A stretch of 64,000 nucleotides of DNA from Bacillus sp. T33-2 (GTDB lineage Bacteria; Bacillota; Bacilli; Bacillales; Cytobacillaceae), in assembly GCF_002860205.1 (NCBI RefSeq), contig NZ_PGVB01000008.1, positions 1 through 64,000 on the forward strand. Reading direction: 5' to 3'. The notes beneath the pieces are model-generated. The model searched no databases. It had not been told where the DNA came from and worked only from the letters and a program-made list of their open reading frames with translations. Positions within the stretch are counted from its first letter, which is position 1. Each line of letters begins with the position of its first letter. Both the position numbers and the translations under genes were made by a program. Shown piece by piece: positions 1 through 9,200 of the stretch.

Positions 1-3
1 TTC

Positions 4-181
4 GAAGCTTACTCGATCGTGCTGAGCTACTGGGACATATTAATATTATATTATTTAGTTTTGAACACACATTGAATTCGTTCCGTCCTGATCTCAGAAA
101 GATCATTCTAGAAGCGGCTCGATCAGTACGCTGAAGCTATTCCTTGGAAGCTTACTCGATCGTGCTTAGCGACTGGGACAT
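4..181. repeat. Direct repeat pair with a degenerate middle copy
   Basis: A 35-bp sequence beginning GAAGCTTACTCGATCGTGCT lies at 4-38 and recurs at 147-181 with two mismatches. A looser copy starting near 112 (GAAGCGGCTCGATCAG) lies between them. No coding frame or tRNA/rRNA signature is visible in 1-253, the region downstream of the metallophosphoesterase gene. Function unknown. Confidence 0.75.
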
Positions 182-253
182 GACATCGTTTTAAAGACAA
201 GTTTTATTATATTAGCGTAATGATTAAAAGTCAATAGTTCTAATCAAATTTTT

Positions 254-277
254 ATAAAGGGAAGCAAAGAGCTCCCC
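254..277 (-). terminator. Terminator of the rph-rdgB-ysnB unit
   Basis: On the minus strand GGGGAGC-TCTTT-GCTTCCC forms a 7-bp stem including one G-U pair, followed by TTTATAAAAATTT. It abuts the stop codon of the metallophosphoesterase gene. Confidence 0.5.
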
Positions 278-819
278 TATATATTATAGTCAGAATCTCC
301 TGACTTGAGAAGCGGAAAGCTCATGTTCAATTCTTCCAATTCTCCGCGATCATAGTCAAAAACGCGGATATATGCATGGTTTTCTGTTAGCTCGAGAATG
401 ACATAAGTTCTTTCTCTCCGTCCCCTTGGCAGCAATATGCTGCCAGGGTTTATGAAAAGAACACCCTTGATTAATTCTGCTCCCAGCTGATGGGAGTGGC
501 CAAAACAGACGATGTCAGCTTTAACCTCTTCAGCACGGTATGACAGGCTTAATAGAGATGCCTTCACATTATACCGGTGTCCGTGGGTGATTAATATCCT
601 GTGGCCATTTACTTCTTCCACAGCCTCCTCCAGAAAACCCGGATGGAAATCACAATTGCCCCTTACAGCTGTGTAGTGGCTTATAGCTAAATCATCCGCC
701 TCCAGCTCTGAATCGCCGCAGTGGATCATTAGATCGACTTCCTGCCGATGACGGGCTTTCAATTTTCCCAGGATACCGGCAGAACCATGGCTGTCACTGA
801 CAATCAGGATCTTGGCCAT
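277..819 (-). CDS. ysnB: YfcE/MJ0936-family metallophosphoesterase (YsnB)
   Basis: A 180-residue predicted cytoplasmic phosphodiesterase with the binuclear metal site of the YfcE/MJ0936 family: D9-x-H11 in SDSHG, D36 in HCGD, N55 in GNCD, H79 in THGH and the GHSH motif at 107-110. Length matches the family. The physiological substrate in Bacillus is not established. It overlaps the 3' end of rdgB by 16 bp and its ribosome site (GGGAG) lies inside rdgB, so the two are translationally coupled. This is the rph-rdgB-ysnB order of B. subtilis, which supports the gene name. Confidence 0.93.
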   Translation of the reverse strand: MAKILIVSDSHGSAGILGKLKARHRQEVDLMIHCGDSELEADDLAISHYTAVRGNCDFHPGFLEEAVEEVNGHRILITHGHRYNVKASLLSLSYRAEEVKADIVCFGHSHQLGAELIKGVLFINPGSILLPRGRRERTYVILELTENHAYIRVFDYDRGELEELNMSFPLLKSGDSDYNI

Positions 820-1415
820 ATCGATTCTCCCTGGCCTAGAGCTTTTTCAAGCTTTTCAATTGCTTTTGCACGGTGGCTGATCTTGTTTTTCTCCTCCGGC
901 AAAAGCTCAGCCATTGTTTTCCCTGTTTCCGAAACAAGGAAGACTGGATCATACCCGAACCCGTGTGTGCCCCTGCGTTCGGCAAGGATTTTACCTTCGC
1001 AGGTGCCAAAAACCGTAATCGTCTCAGCACCCGGGGCTGCAACGGCCAGGGCGCAGCAAAACCTTGCCGACCTTTCCTCTTGTGGGACATTCCGCAGCTC
1101 ATCAAGCACTTTGTCGATATTCGCTTCGTCATTTTTTTCAATGCCTGCATACCTTGCTGAATAAACTCCCGGCCTGCCTTCCAGCGCATCCACCTCGAGG
1201 CCCGAATCATCGGCTATGACCATTTTGCCAAGCACTTTTGATACTGTCTCCGCTTTTAAAATGGCATTTTCCTTAAAAGTGGTGCCTGTTTCCTCCACCT
1301 CGTCTATTTCCGGGAAATCGAGCAGTGTTTTGACGGAAAATCCTTTAGGCTGGAAAATCCTTTCAAACTCTTTCGCCTTTCCTTTATTTTTCGTGGCAAT
1401 AATTACTTCTTTCAT
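804..1415 (-). CDS. rdgB: XTP/dITP diphosphatase (RdgB/Ham1 family)
   Basis: Hydrolyses non-canonical purine triphosphates (XTP, dITP, ITP) to the monophosphates, keeping deaminated bases out of DNA and RNA. The 203-residue protein starts with the Ham1 signature [11 protein letters not shown] (T8, N10, K13). It carries [10 protein letters not shown] near residue 46, the catalytic [10 protein letters not shown] at 69-78, HGFGYDPVF at 151-159 and SHRAKA near 181. The ATG is preceded by GGGAG. It lies 20 bp after rph and is called ysnA in B. subtilis. The upstream RNase PH gene suggests a small nucleotide/RNA quality-control operon. Confidence 0.96.
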   Translation of the reverse strand: MKEVIIATKNKGKAKEFERIFQPKGFSVKTLLDFPEIDEVEETGTTFKENAILKAETVSKVLGKMVIADDSGLEVDALEGRPGVYSARYAGIEKNDEANIDKVLDELRNVPQEERSARFCCALAVAAPGAETITVFGTCEGKILAERRGTHGFGYDPVFLVSETGKTMAELLPEEKNKISHRAKAIEKLEKALGQGESIWPRS

Positions 1416-1435
1416 CGCCTACTCTCCCATCCCAA

Positions 1436-2182
1436 TTATGCGTTTTCTATTTTCTCCGTGATTTCTTCCCCAAGGGCGATTTTTTGGATTTCGAATAATT
1501 CGGTTAAGCCTTCCTGGGCAGCTTTTAAAAGATCCTGCAGCTGCTGGTAGGAAAAAGTCGCTTCTTCGCCTGTTCCCTGCAATTCCACGAATTCGCCGCT
1601 TCCTGTCATTACAACATTCATATCCACAAGTGCCGCGGAATCCTCCACGTAATTCAAATCAACAACCACATCGCTGTTTTCCAAAATCCCTACACTGGTA
1701 GCAGCCAGAAAATTTGTAACCGGATAGGCAGCAAGTTTTTTATCCTTATGGAGCTTAGTTAATGCAAGTGCCATTGCGACGAAAGCACCGGTAATGGAGG
1801 CTGTGCGGGTTCCGCCGTCCGCCTGGATCACATCACAGTCTATCCACACAGTCCGTTCACCGATTGCGTCCAGATTTACTGCAGCTCTAAGGGCTCTTCC
1901 AATCAATCGCTGTATTTCCATTGTCCTTCCCGTAATTTTTCCCTTGGATGATTCCCTTATGTTCCTCTGTTCAGTAGCCCTGGGCAGCATTGAATATTCA
2001 GCGGTGATCCAGCCTTTCCCCGAGCCTCGCATGAACGGCGGGACACGTTCTTCAATACTGGCTGCACAGATAACCTTTGTATCACCCACCGAAATGAGCA
2101 CTGATCCCTCCGGATGTTTTAAGTATTCTGTTTCAATATGTACAGGCCTTAATTGCAATGGTTCACGTCCGTCAAAACGCAT
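1436..2182 (-). CDS. rph: Ribonuclease PH
   Basis: Phosphorolytic 3'-5' exoribonuclease that trims tRNA 3' ends, forming a hexamer. The frame is open upstream to 2308, but the ATG at 2182 is chosen. It follows AAAGGAGGA at proper spacing and gives MRFDGREP, the conserved RNase PH N-terminus, for 248 residues against 245 in B. subtilis. Visible motifs are the basic helix [15 protein letters not shown] near residue 85 and the phosphate-binding and catalytic segment [15 protein letters not shown] near 115. It heads the rph-rdgB-ysnB unit; an extended -10 promoter lies at 2330-2338. Confidence 0.96.
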   Translation of the reverse strand: MRFDGREPLQLRPVHIETEYLKHPEGSVLISVGDTKVICAASIEERVPPFMRGSGKGWITAEYSMLPRATEQRNIRESSKGKITGRTMEIQRLIGRALRAAVNLDAIGERTVWIDCDVIQADGGTRTASITGAFVAMALALTKLHKDKKLAAYPVTNFLAATSVGILENSDVVVDLNYVEDSAALVDMNVVMTGSGEFVELQGTGEEATFSYQQLQDLLKAAQEGLTELFEIQKIALGEEITEKIENA

Positions 2183-2287
2183 TCCTGAATCGTCCTCCTT
2201 TTTATCGTTCTGCTGTTGCCCGTCTAAATATATCGCAGGCGGCCGCATTCGTTCGTTTACCAAACTAAGTGCTTTTTTCAAAGTAAA

Positions 2288-2315
2288 TAAGAGGCAGCTC
2301 ATGGGCATGCCTCTT
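2288..2315 (-). terminator. Hairpin after gerM, within the rph leader
   Basis: AAGAGGCA and TGCCTCTT form an 8-bp stem on the minus strand followed by ATTTACTTT. It could end gerM transcription or act as a leader hairpin downstream of the rph promoter; the T-run is weak. Confidence 0.4.
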
Positions 2316-2329
2316 TAACTGTCATAACT

Positions 2330-2338
2330 AGTATACCA
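2330..2338 (-). promoter_or_regulatory. Extended -10 promoter for rph
   Basis: The minus strand reads TGGTATACT, an extended -10 (TGn-TATACT), with no convincing -35. It lies between gerM and rph, so rph need not depend on gerM transcription. Confidence 0.4.
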
Positions 2339-2349
2339 AATTATACGGT

Positions 2350-3450
2350 TTAGAAACTACCTGTGTTTACATTTTCAGGACGGGTGACCGGTGCGGACAG
2401 CTTCTTGCCGGTATCCGTCACGATGTCTGAGCCGCCTTTCACCTTCACTGCCACACTTTTTATCCCTTTTTGCTCTGTCAGGGAGAGCACTAGCGAATTT
2501 AACAGATACTCCGATACGACTTTATCACCCTTGCCGTCTTTGTCCTCAAAACTTTCGTAAATTGATTCATTGAAGTTTAGTGTTACCTGGCCATTTTCAA
2601 CGACTGGCTTGTCAACGAGCTTCACTTCTGGCAGAAAATTTGATAGCAGGTTTGAATCATGGGCTGGCCCTTTTACGAGCTCATATACAGCTGCAGTAAT
2701 ATTGTCCTTCTCCTTGTTGCTGACCCTTTTTGTAACTGGAACATAATAGTATGCTCCTTCCTCGCCGCCAAGATAGTACAATGTGAGCGATCTTGTATTG
2801 CTGATGTCCACAGCATCAGAGGTATCGACATTAATCCCGACTCCCCGGCTCAAGGTTTCCCCAACTGGCGTGCCATTTACTGGCATTTCCTTCAGTTCGT
2901 GGCCGTTCATCTGCAGTTTTACCTTTTTCACGGAATCAAACTGTGTAAGTGTATAGGTCACCGCCTCGAGTATTCTCCGCTCGTCTTCTTTGTTGTAATT
3001 CTTAAATTCCTTTGAAAAATCTACGGTTGCTGTTCCATCCTTGATGTTGACTGACACTTGAGTATCTGCCGGGAGTACAGCCCGGAAGCCGTTTGGAAGG
3101 ATTCCTGAGACAGGCCCGTCAACAACCAGGTATTCGAGCGCCTGCTTTGCCACACTTTCTGTTTTCGGCAATTCCATCTTCTGTGCCACGACATACCCGT
3201 TTTTATCAATCAAGTAAAGATCTGTCATGACGGTTTTCTCCGCTGCTTCTTCTTTTGCATCTGGTTTCGCTTCAGTTTGGGATTTTTCTCCAAGCGCTAT
3301 ATCTTCCCCTTCCTTCAAGGTAGTCGCTTGCTGGGGAGGATCAATTTCCTTTTTCACTTCTCCGCCGAAAAGGCCGCACCCTGACAAAAAAACGGAGGCA
3401 GCCAGGGCGGTTGCAGCGGCAGCCATGGCAGTTCTATTATTTTTATACAT
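2350..3450 (-). CDS. gerM: Spore germination lipoprotein GerM
   Basis: A 366-residue lipoprotein made during sporulation and needed for normal germination in B. subtilis; it interacts with the SpoIIIA-SpoIIQ channel apparatus in that species. The N-terminus is a lipoprotein signal with lipobox LSGC (lipidated Cys25). A linker rich in K and E follows, then two GerMN domains at roughly residues 90-190 and 225-345. Both show the ATVDFSKEF / VTLNFNESI-type strand. The ATG has TTGGAGGG upstream. It sits between racE and rph as in B. subtilis. A CATAAACAG element near 3494-3502 loosely resembles a mother-cell sigma -10, but this is weak. Confidence 0.95.
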   Translation of the reverse strand: MYKNNRTAMAAAATALAASVFLSGCGLFGGEVKKEIDPPQQATTLKEGEDIALGEKSQTEAKPDAKEEAAEKTVMTDLYLIDKNGYVVAQKMELPKTESVAKQALEYLVVDGPVSGILPNGFRAVLPADTQVSVNIKDGTATVDFSKEFKNYNKEDERRILEAVTYTLTQFDSVKKVKLQMNGHELKEMPVNGTPVGETLSRGVGINVDTSDAVDISNTRSLTLYYLGGEEGAYYYVPVTKRVSNKEKDNITAAVYELVKGPAHDSNLLSNFLPEVKLVDKPVVENGQVTLNFNESIYESFEDKDGKGDKVVSEYLLNSLVLSLTEQKGIKSVAVKVKGGSDIVTDTGKKLSAPVTRPENVNTGSF

Positions 3451-3610
3451 GTAAATCCCTCCAAGACAGTTTGTACTACATGTATACGGGCCTGTTTATG
3501 ATTTAGACCGCCTGGTGAAAAGAATTTGGACATTCCTTGAACAGTTTTAAGTGACAAAAGGAGACAAAAATAATTTGTAGAAAATGTAAGCATTGCGTTC
3601 TAATTTCAGC

Positions 3611-3642
3611 ACAAAAAAATAGGCTCCCTATATCAGGGAGCT
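3611..3642 (-). terminator. Terminator after racE
   Basis: GCTCCCT-GATAT-AGGGAGC stem on the minus strand followed by CTATTTTTTTG, directly after the racE stop codon. Confidence 0.8.
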
Positions 3643-3645
3643 CTA

Positions 3646-4443
3646 TCATTTCAATTTTATTGTTTTAACATCTTCAATGGTACGTTCCAGCCATTGGGAG
3701 GCAATCCGTGAAAATATTGTCTTTGAACCTGTGGTATAAAAATGATGCTCTGGAGTATCTTCACCTTCGTTCAGCATGCCATTATGATGAAGGATGGTGC
3801 TGACTTCACGGGCTGTCTCTTCACCGGAGCTGATAACGCTCACCTTTTCACCCATTATGTTTTTAATAAGCGGTTCCAGAAGCGGATAATGGGTGCATCC
3901 GAGAATCAAAGTGTCAAGTCCCCGATTCGCAAGTGGCTTAAGTGTCTCTGCCACAACTTTTTTCGCGACTGGCCCATCATATTCACCGCTCTCGACAAGG
4001 GGAACAAATTTAGGGCAGGCCAGGCTGGTGACGCGTACAGACCGGTTGATCGATTTCAGGGCGTGTTCGTAGGCACGGCTTTTTACAGTGCCTTCGGTTC
4101 CAATTACCCCAATTTTACGGTTGCTTGTCACCTTAAGAGCAGTTCTAGCACCAGGATGGATGACGCCCAGAACAGGTATCTTAAGCTGGCTGCGGATCTC
4201 GTCCAAAACGACGGCAGTCGCAGTATTGCAGGCAATTACGAGCATTTTTATATTTTTTTTCAATAAAAACTGTGTCAATTCCCAAGTGAATCTCTTAACT
4301 TCTTCTGCTGGCCGCGGGCCATATGGGCATCTTGCCGTGTCGCCCAGATAGATAATTTGTTCATGTGGCAGCTGGCGGATAATTTCTTTTGCTACGGTTA
4401 ATCCGCCCACTCCCGAGTCTATTATTCCTATTGGCTGTTTCAA
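3646..4443 (-). CDS. racE: Glutamate racemase
   Basis: Cofactor-independent racemase that makes D-glutamate for peptidoglycan. The 265-residue protein shows the opening [16 protein letters not shown], first catalytic cysteine C72 in ACNTAT, second catalytic cysteine C183 in [10 protein letters not shown], and [12 protein letters not shown]. The start is TTG at 4443, preceded by GAGGCGAGA, and the protein aligns from residue 1 with B. subtilis RacE. It lies 9 bp downstream of the MarR-type gene ysmB, so the two are probably cotranscribed. A Rho-independent terminator follows immediately. Confidence 0.96.
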   Translation of the reverse strand: MKQPIGIIDSGVGGLTVAKEIIRQLPHEQIIYLGDTARCPYGPRPAEEVKRFTWELTQFLLKKNIKMLVIACNTATAVVLDEIRSQLKIPVLGVIHPGARTALKVTSNRKIGVIGTEGTVKSRAYEHALKSINRSVRVTSLACPKFVPLVESGEYDGPVAKKVVAETLKPLANRGLDTLILGCTHYPLLEPLIKNIMGEKVSVISSGEETAREVSTILHHNGMLNEGEDTPEHHFYTTGSKTIFSRIASQWLERTIEDVKTIKLK

Positions 4444-4452
4444 AATCTCGCC

Positions 4453-4902
4453 TCATTCTCCACGCATTTCTTGATGTAATTTCATTAAACTGGCTTTTAG
4501 AAGTTCAACCTCCTCGGCAGAAAAGTTTTTCAGCACTTCCTGTAAATAAAGCTGCCTTTTTTTGATTACTTCGTCAATCACCCGTTCGCCTTCTTCAAGC
4601 AGGTGAATCCGGACTACCCTCCGGTCATTCGGATCCTTCACCCTCACAACAAGCTGATTTTTTTCCATTCTATCAACCAGGTCCGTCGTCGTGCTGAATG
4701 CAAGAAACATTTTATTTGAGAGTTCCCCGATTGTCATGTCTCCATCTTCAAATAGCCACTGCAGGGCAACAAACTGGGGAGGCGTAATCGTATAATTACT
4801 TAAAATTTCACGGCCTTTTTGCTTGATGATCCCGGATATGTAACGTAAATCTTTTTCAATATCAGCAAAAACAGCTGCATCTTTTTTAACTTCGAGCTCC
4901 AT
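4453..4902 (-). CDS. ysmB: MarR-family transcriptional regulator YsmB
   Basis: A 149-residue winged-helix MarR-type repressor. The HTH region spans roughly residues 45-95 and includes DMTIGELSNKMFLAFSTTTD and the wing sequence VRVKDPNDRRVVRIHL; C-terminal helices form the dimer interface. Ligand and targets are unknown. A TTG at 4923 is also in frame, but the ATG at 4902 has AGGAG at good spacing and gives the family length. It sits directly upstream of racE, as in B. subtilis, hinting at but not proving a cell-wall connection. Confidence 0.9.
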   Translation of the reverse strand: MELEVKKDAAVFADIEKDLRYISGIIKQKGREILSNYTITPPQFVALQWLFEDGDMTIGELSNKMFLAFSTTTDLVDRMEKNQLVVRVKDPNDRRVVRIHLLEEGERVIDEVIKKRQLYLQEVLKNFSAEEVELLKASLMKLHQEMRGE

Positions 4903-5109
4903 TAACTTACAACTCCTGTTCAAAGGACTCTATATTTTAAATTAGGTCAAATACTATCTTTCTGGGAACTGGAAGACCACTTTCAATATTTCACATACCA
5001 AGGCAATGGCGACCTTACCATGCACCTATTTTCTACTTTTTCCATGAAAAATTCAAGAAGGAATTGCTTCCACACTCCAGCCCAGCAAAAAAACACTCCC
5101 ATAAAATGT

Positions 5110-5144
5110 GTTAACCGGCCACCTTTTCAGGATGGCCGGTCTAG
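5110..5144 (-). terminator. Hairpin after gerE
   Basis: GACCGGCCATCC-TGAAAA-GGTGGCCGGTT forms a strong GC-rich stem with a small internal mismatch just after the gerE stop. The following T-run is poor, so termination efficiency is uncertain. Confidence 0.55.
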
Positions 5145-5145
5145 A

Positions 5146-5370
5146 TCAAAGTTCTAGCTCTCCCATTCGAAGGAGCTCTACAACAGCTTGTGAACGCCCC
5201 TTTACGCCAAGCTTCTGCATGGCGTTTGAAATATGATTCCGAACCGTCTTCTCGCTTATAAACAATTCACTCGCGATCTCTTTTGTCGTTTTATCTTGTA
5301 CCAACAGTTCGAATACTTCTCTTTCTCGTTTGGTGAGTAACGGCTTGTGAGTATATTCATTCTCCTTCAA
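5146..5370 (-). CDS. gerE: Late sporulation regulator GerE (LuxR-type)
   Basis: Small DNA-binding protein consisting essentially of one LuxR-type helix-turn-helix. In B. subtilis it activates and represses sigma-K-dependent spore coat genes. The frame is open upstream to 5490, but the TTG at 5370 has AAGGAGGG seven bases upstream and yields 74 residues, the exact B. subtilis length. From [20 protein letters not shown] to the C-terminus RMGELEL the sequence matches that protein almost perfectly. A sigma-K-type promoter lies upstream (5436-5463). This near-identity with flanking genes of ordinary divergence reflects strong conservation of GerE across Bacillaceae. Confidence 0.97.
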   Translation of the reverse strand: MKENEYTHKPLLTKREREVFELLVQDKTTKEIASELFISEKTVRNHISNAMQKLGVKGRSQAVVELLRMGELEL

Positions 5371-5435
5371 GTATTGTAACCCTCCTTGCCTTTGCCAGCT
5401 GTGAACCTGCGGGGTGGGTATAAATTTAGTCAAGA

Positions 5436-5463
5436 TATCATATGTGATGCAAAGATATGAAGT
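5436..5463 (-). promoter_or_regulatory. Sigma-K-type promoter of gerE
   Basis: The minus strand carries CATATGATA, an exact match to the sigma-K -10 consensus CATAnnnTA (5436-5444), with AC of the -35 element 17 nt upstream (5462-5463). This agrees with gerE being a sigma-K gene in B. subtilis. Confidence 0.65.
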
Positions 5464-5622
5464 GACTATATTTGCGGCAAGGAGAAACATTTTTCAAAAA
5501 ATGAGTTAATCGTTGAAATGAGCGGAAACTTTATGCACTTGCCGACTCAGGAGCTATTGCTTGATGCAAGATAAACCTGGTGTTTTTCCGGCTAACGGTT
5601 TTAAAGTCTTGCCGGATAAGGG

Positions 5623-6090
5623 TCATGAAACCGCCGTGTTTTTGCTTTTGGCAAGGAGCTCTTTCATGGCGTCGGTCCATGGAACCCCCTTACCGGTTTT
5701 CTTTGAAATCTGGACGATTGTACCCCTGCCAACAAAGCAGATGGATCCGCTTGCGCGTTTGCCCATATAGTGAATGTCCACTGACGACTTGCCGATTGAA
5801 TTGGCTTTTACGAATATTTTCAGGTCTTCATCAAAATATACCTGTTTCAGGAAATCACATTGCAGGTCAGCCACCACAGGGATTGTTTCACTGTCAGGCT
5901 TGAGCCACTCCTGCATAAAGCCTGCGCTCTTAAAAAATTCGATCCTCGCCTGTTCAAAATATGCAAAAGGCACCGTATTGTTTAAGTGTCCGAACATATC
6001 CGTTTCTGAGAAACGAACCTTTACCGGAAAATAAAAATCAAATTCTTCTTCCCACGATACAAGTTCCTCTATATAATCCATTTTTCCCAT
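5623..6090 (-). CDS. ysmA: Acyl-CoA thioesterase, 4HBT hotdog family (YsmA)
   Basis: A 155-residue single-hotdog thioesterase. The hallmark helix is VRFSETDMFGHLNNT with the catalytic acidic residue D31 and GHLNN, followed by AYFEQARIEFF. The likely reaction is hydrolysis of an acyl-CoA thioester; the acyl chain is not predictable from sequence. The ATG has GGAGGAAACAGC upstream. It is monocistronic between gerE and the amylopullulanase gene. A FadR-like palindrome overlaps its promoter region (6114-6131), which would tie it to fatty-acid metabolism. Confidence 0.9.
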   Translation of the reverse strand: MGKMDYIEELVSWEEEFDFYFPVKVRFSETDMFGHLNNTVPFAYFEQARIEFFKSAGFMQEWLKPDSETIPVVADLQCDFLKQVYFDEDLKIFVKANSIGKSSVDIHYMGKRASGSICFVGRGTIVQISKKTGKGVPWTDAMKELLAKSKNTAVS

Positions 6091-6113
6091 GCTGTTTCCT
6101 CCGTCTCTGAAAA

Positions 6114-6131
6114 TGAATGATCATTCATTCT
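6114..6131 (-). promoter_or_regulatory. FadR-like operator upstream of ysmA
   Basis: TGAATGATCATTCATTCT: half-sites TGAATGA and TCATTCt separated by 4 bp, 13 of 14 half-site bases matching the Bacillus FadR operator TGAATGA-N4-TCATTCA. The same stretch is also a gapless palindrome (TGAATGA/TCATTCA), so alternative regulators are possible. Confidence 0.5.
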
Positions 6132-6250
6132 TGTTCTCTATTATAATTATTTTCAGACAATTTACAAATCATTTCGCTAATTTTTGCCAAAAAAGAAGAG
6201 GAGGCAGCTACACTACCCCCACTTAAAGCTCTTATATGATTTTGTCCTGC

Positions 6251-9200
6251 TTAATCCTCATCTCTATTTCGTGTCCATCCTCTATCATCTCTCCGGTCGT
6301 CGTCGCGGTCATTATCTTTGTTGCCGTGCTTTCCAAGAGCCAGTACATATGTGCTCAACGCCGGTACGGTTACCTTGTTTCCTTTTACTATGCCAAGCAC
6401 GGATGTTCCTGCTTTTTCCCCATTCGCAAGTATTGCCCAATAGCCATTTTCAGGAAGCGTGATCTGGACTGGCTTCTTGTTGGCGTTGTAGGCGACCGCT
6501 ATTTTTGCTGATGAACGCCGGTTTGTATTCTCATTCAGGACAAATGCGACAGAATTGGCCGGTGCATCCAGGAATTTAAGTTGCTTTTTAATTTGATCTG
6601 CAGTTGTCAACCTGAAAGCAGGGACGCTTGTTCGCAGTTTTACAAGGCCTTTAAAGTATTCTACTTCTTTGTCAAACTCGCTGCGCCGTTTCCAGTCAAG
6701 CTGATTGACTGAATCCGGGGACTTGTAGCTGTTATGGTCCCCGCCCTTCGTGCGCATGAATTCCTGCCCGGCGTGGATGAAGGAAACGCCCTGCGAGGTC
6801 AATACAATCGAAGTGGCCAGCTTGTGCATTTTCTTGCGCACTTCTTCACTGTCGTTCGGGTTGGTCAGTTGCAGCTTATCCCATAATGTATGGTTATCGT
6901 GCGCTTCTACATACGTCACTGTTTGCTCAGGGTCAACCGCGAATGTTTTGATGCTGTCGCTGTATGGAATGCCGCCAACTATGCCTTTTTTGATGCGTTG
7001 TTCCATGCCTGACTTGCCGTTTACAAAGCCGTTATCACGGTCATCAAAAACGCTGCCCTTCAATCCGTCCCTGATGTCATCGTTGAAGTGCGCGATTCCT
7101 GGCATTTTGAAGGCATTTTTTTGGTTCGCTTTCAATTCAGGATCGAGCGGTGTGGCAAGGTCCCAGCCTTCCCCGATAATGATAATGGAAGGATCGATTT
7201 TATCAAGCGCCTTGCGGACCTCGTTCATTGTATCCACATCATGGATGCCCATTAAATCAAAGCGGAATCCGTCAATATTATACTCTTTTGCCCAGTATGT
7301 TACTGAATCGACAATGAACTTGCGCATCATCTTATGCTCTGAAGCCGTGTCGTTCCCTACTCCAGTTCCGTTTGCCAGTGTGCCGTCGTCGTTATATCGG
7401 TAGTAGTAGCCTGGGACAAGCTTGTGGAAATTCGACTCAAACGCGCTGAACATGTGGTTGTACACAACGTCCATGACAATCCGGATATCGTTGTCATGCA
7501 AAGTCTGGACCATCTGCTTCATTTCATTGATCCTCACTGTCGGCTCATACGGATTGGTAGAATATGATCCTTCCGGCACATTGTAGTTCTTCGGATCATA
7601 GCCCCAGTTATATTGAGGAATGTCGAGCTTCGTCTCATCCACACTTGCTGTGTTGTAATCGTACATTGGAATGAATTGCAGATGTGTGACACCAAGGTCT
7701 TTCACATGGCTCAGGGCTGTTTTCACTTTATCCGGCCCTTTTGTTTTTGTTTCTGCCACGCCTAGGAATTTTCCTTTATGCCCATCGGAAACACCGCTTT
7801 CGGGGTGAATCGTCAGGTCGCGGATATGGGCTTCATAAATGATCGCATCCTCAGGATTTTTGAACTTCGGTTTTTTCTCGCTCCATTTCTTCGGATCAGT
7901 AGAGTCAAGGTCAACTACCGCCCCCTTGTCCCCATTAACCGCGACGGCACGGACGTACGGATCAACCGCTTCATTCCATGTATCTCCAATCTTCACTTTG
8001 TAGGTGTAAAGTGTTCCCTTATGGTCACCAGCGAGTGCCGCTGTCCAAGTTCCATTTTCAGCCCGTTTCATGTCGATTTCCGTGCCTGCAGCGCTATCCC
8101 ACTTGTCATATGTTACAAGCCTGGCTTCACTTGCGGTCGGGGCCCAGAGGCGGAACTTGGTTTCTTTTTTCGAATAGGTGTTTCCAAGGTCATTACCCGG
8201 GTAATAAAAGCGTTCTTCAAAAGATTTGCTGCCAATTACCTTGCCCATCTGCACGGTGGCTTCACCGAAACCTTCCTTACTCACTTTATACGCTTTGGTG
8301 AGGTCCAGTTCCTGTTTCGTAGTGATGATGACTTTGTTGACTGTGTCACCGGCTTCAGCATTTATAGCTTCAACTTTCTCAATTTCAGCACCTGACAGTT
8401 TGATTCCGGCATGTTCCCCTTCCGATAAAGAGAATGGGAAATTCGTTTCAAAAGTGATTTTATTCAGTTCATCTATTGCTGCTTTCGTAATCCGGGGTTT
8501 CCGGTCCACTTTTGCGGGATTGTCAAAAATGCGTTTCTGCCCCTGGGCAAGCCAGACTTCCGCTTTTCCATCTTCAGAGAAATCGGTGATAAACCGATTC
8601 TCGGCAATGTCTTTTTCAGACCAGTCTTCTTTGCGGACGATAAAGCCAACCTTCGTCGCACCGCCAAGGTTGTCAAGCTTCAGTGTACCCTGCCTGCCGT
8701 ATGATGTGGTTTTATCCAGCTTTACAACCTGGCCATCCGATTTGTCGGTCCATACCCAAATATCCCATTTATCATAGTTCAGGTCGTGCCGGTAATAGTT
8801 AAATTTCACTTCAAGCGTGTCGTATGTTTTCGGCGGGGTGCTGCCGTCCGGATTGCTTGTATAAACCTTGTCATCCCCGGCTTTGACCCATACTTCGTCA
8901 TTCCCGTACCAAATATCTTCAATGAAACGGTCACCGCCGTCTTTTTCCCAGCTGTCAGTCCTGACGATAAAGCCAACCCGGTTATGGTCGCCATCCAGTT
9001 CAACTTCCGCGACTTTTCCAAATTCGTCTTCCCCGGTGAATTGGTGAACCTGGCCGCTCATGCCATCCGGCCATACCCACAGGTTCCAGTCTTTTGTGTC
9101 GCCTGCTTTCGGCTGGTAGTGGATTTTTACCTTTGTAGTCACTTTTTGCTCGGCAGGCTGGACGTTCACTTTCCTCTCATCAAGCGCGTCAAAGATGAAT

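Noticed and set aside
3354-3593. 79-codon minus-strand frame covering the gerM promoter
   Set aside because: Overlaps the gerM signal-peptide region in another frame; no start signal.
6750-7403. 217-codon plus-strand open frame opposite the pullulanase module
   Set aside because: Shadow of the GH13 coding strand; low-complexity translation without a family.
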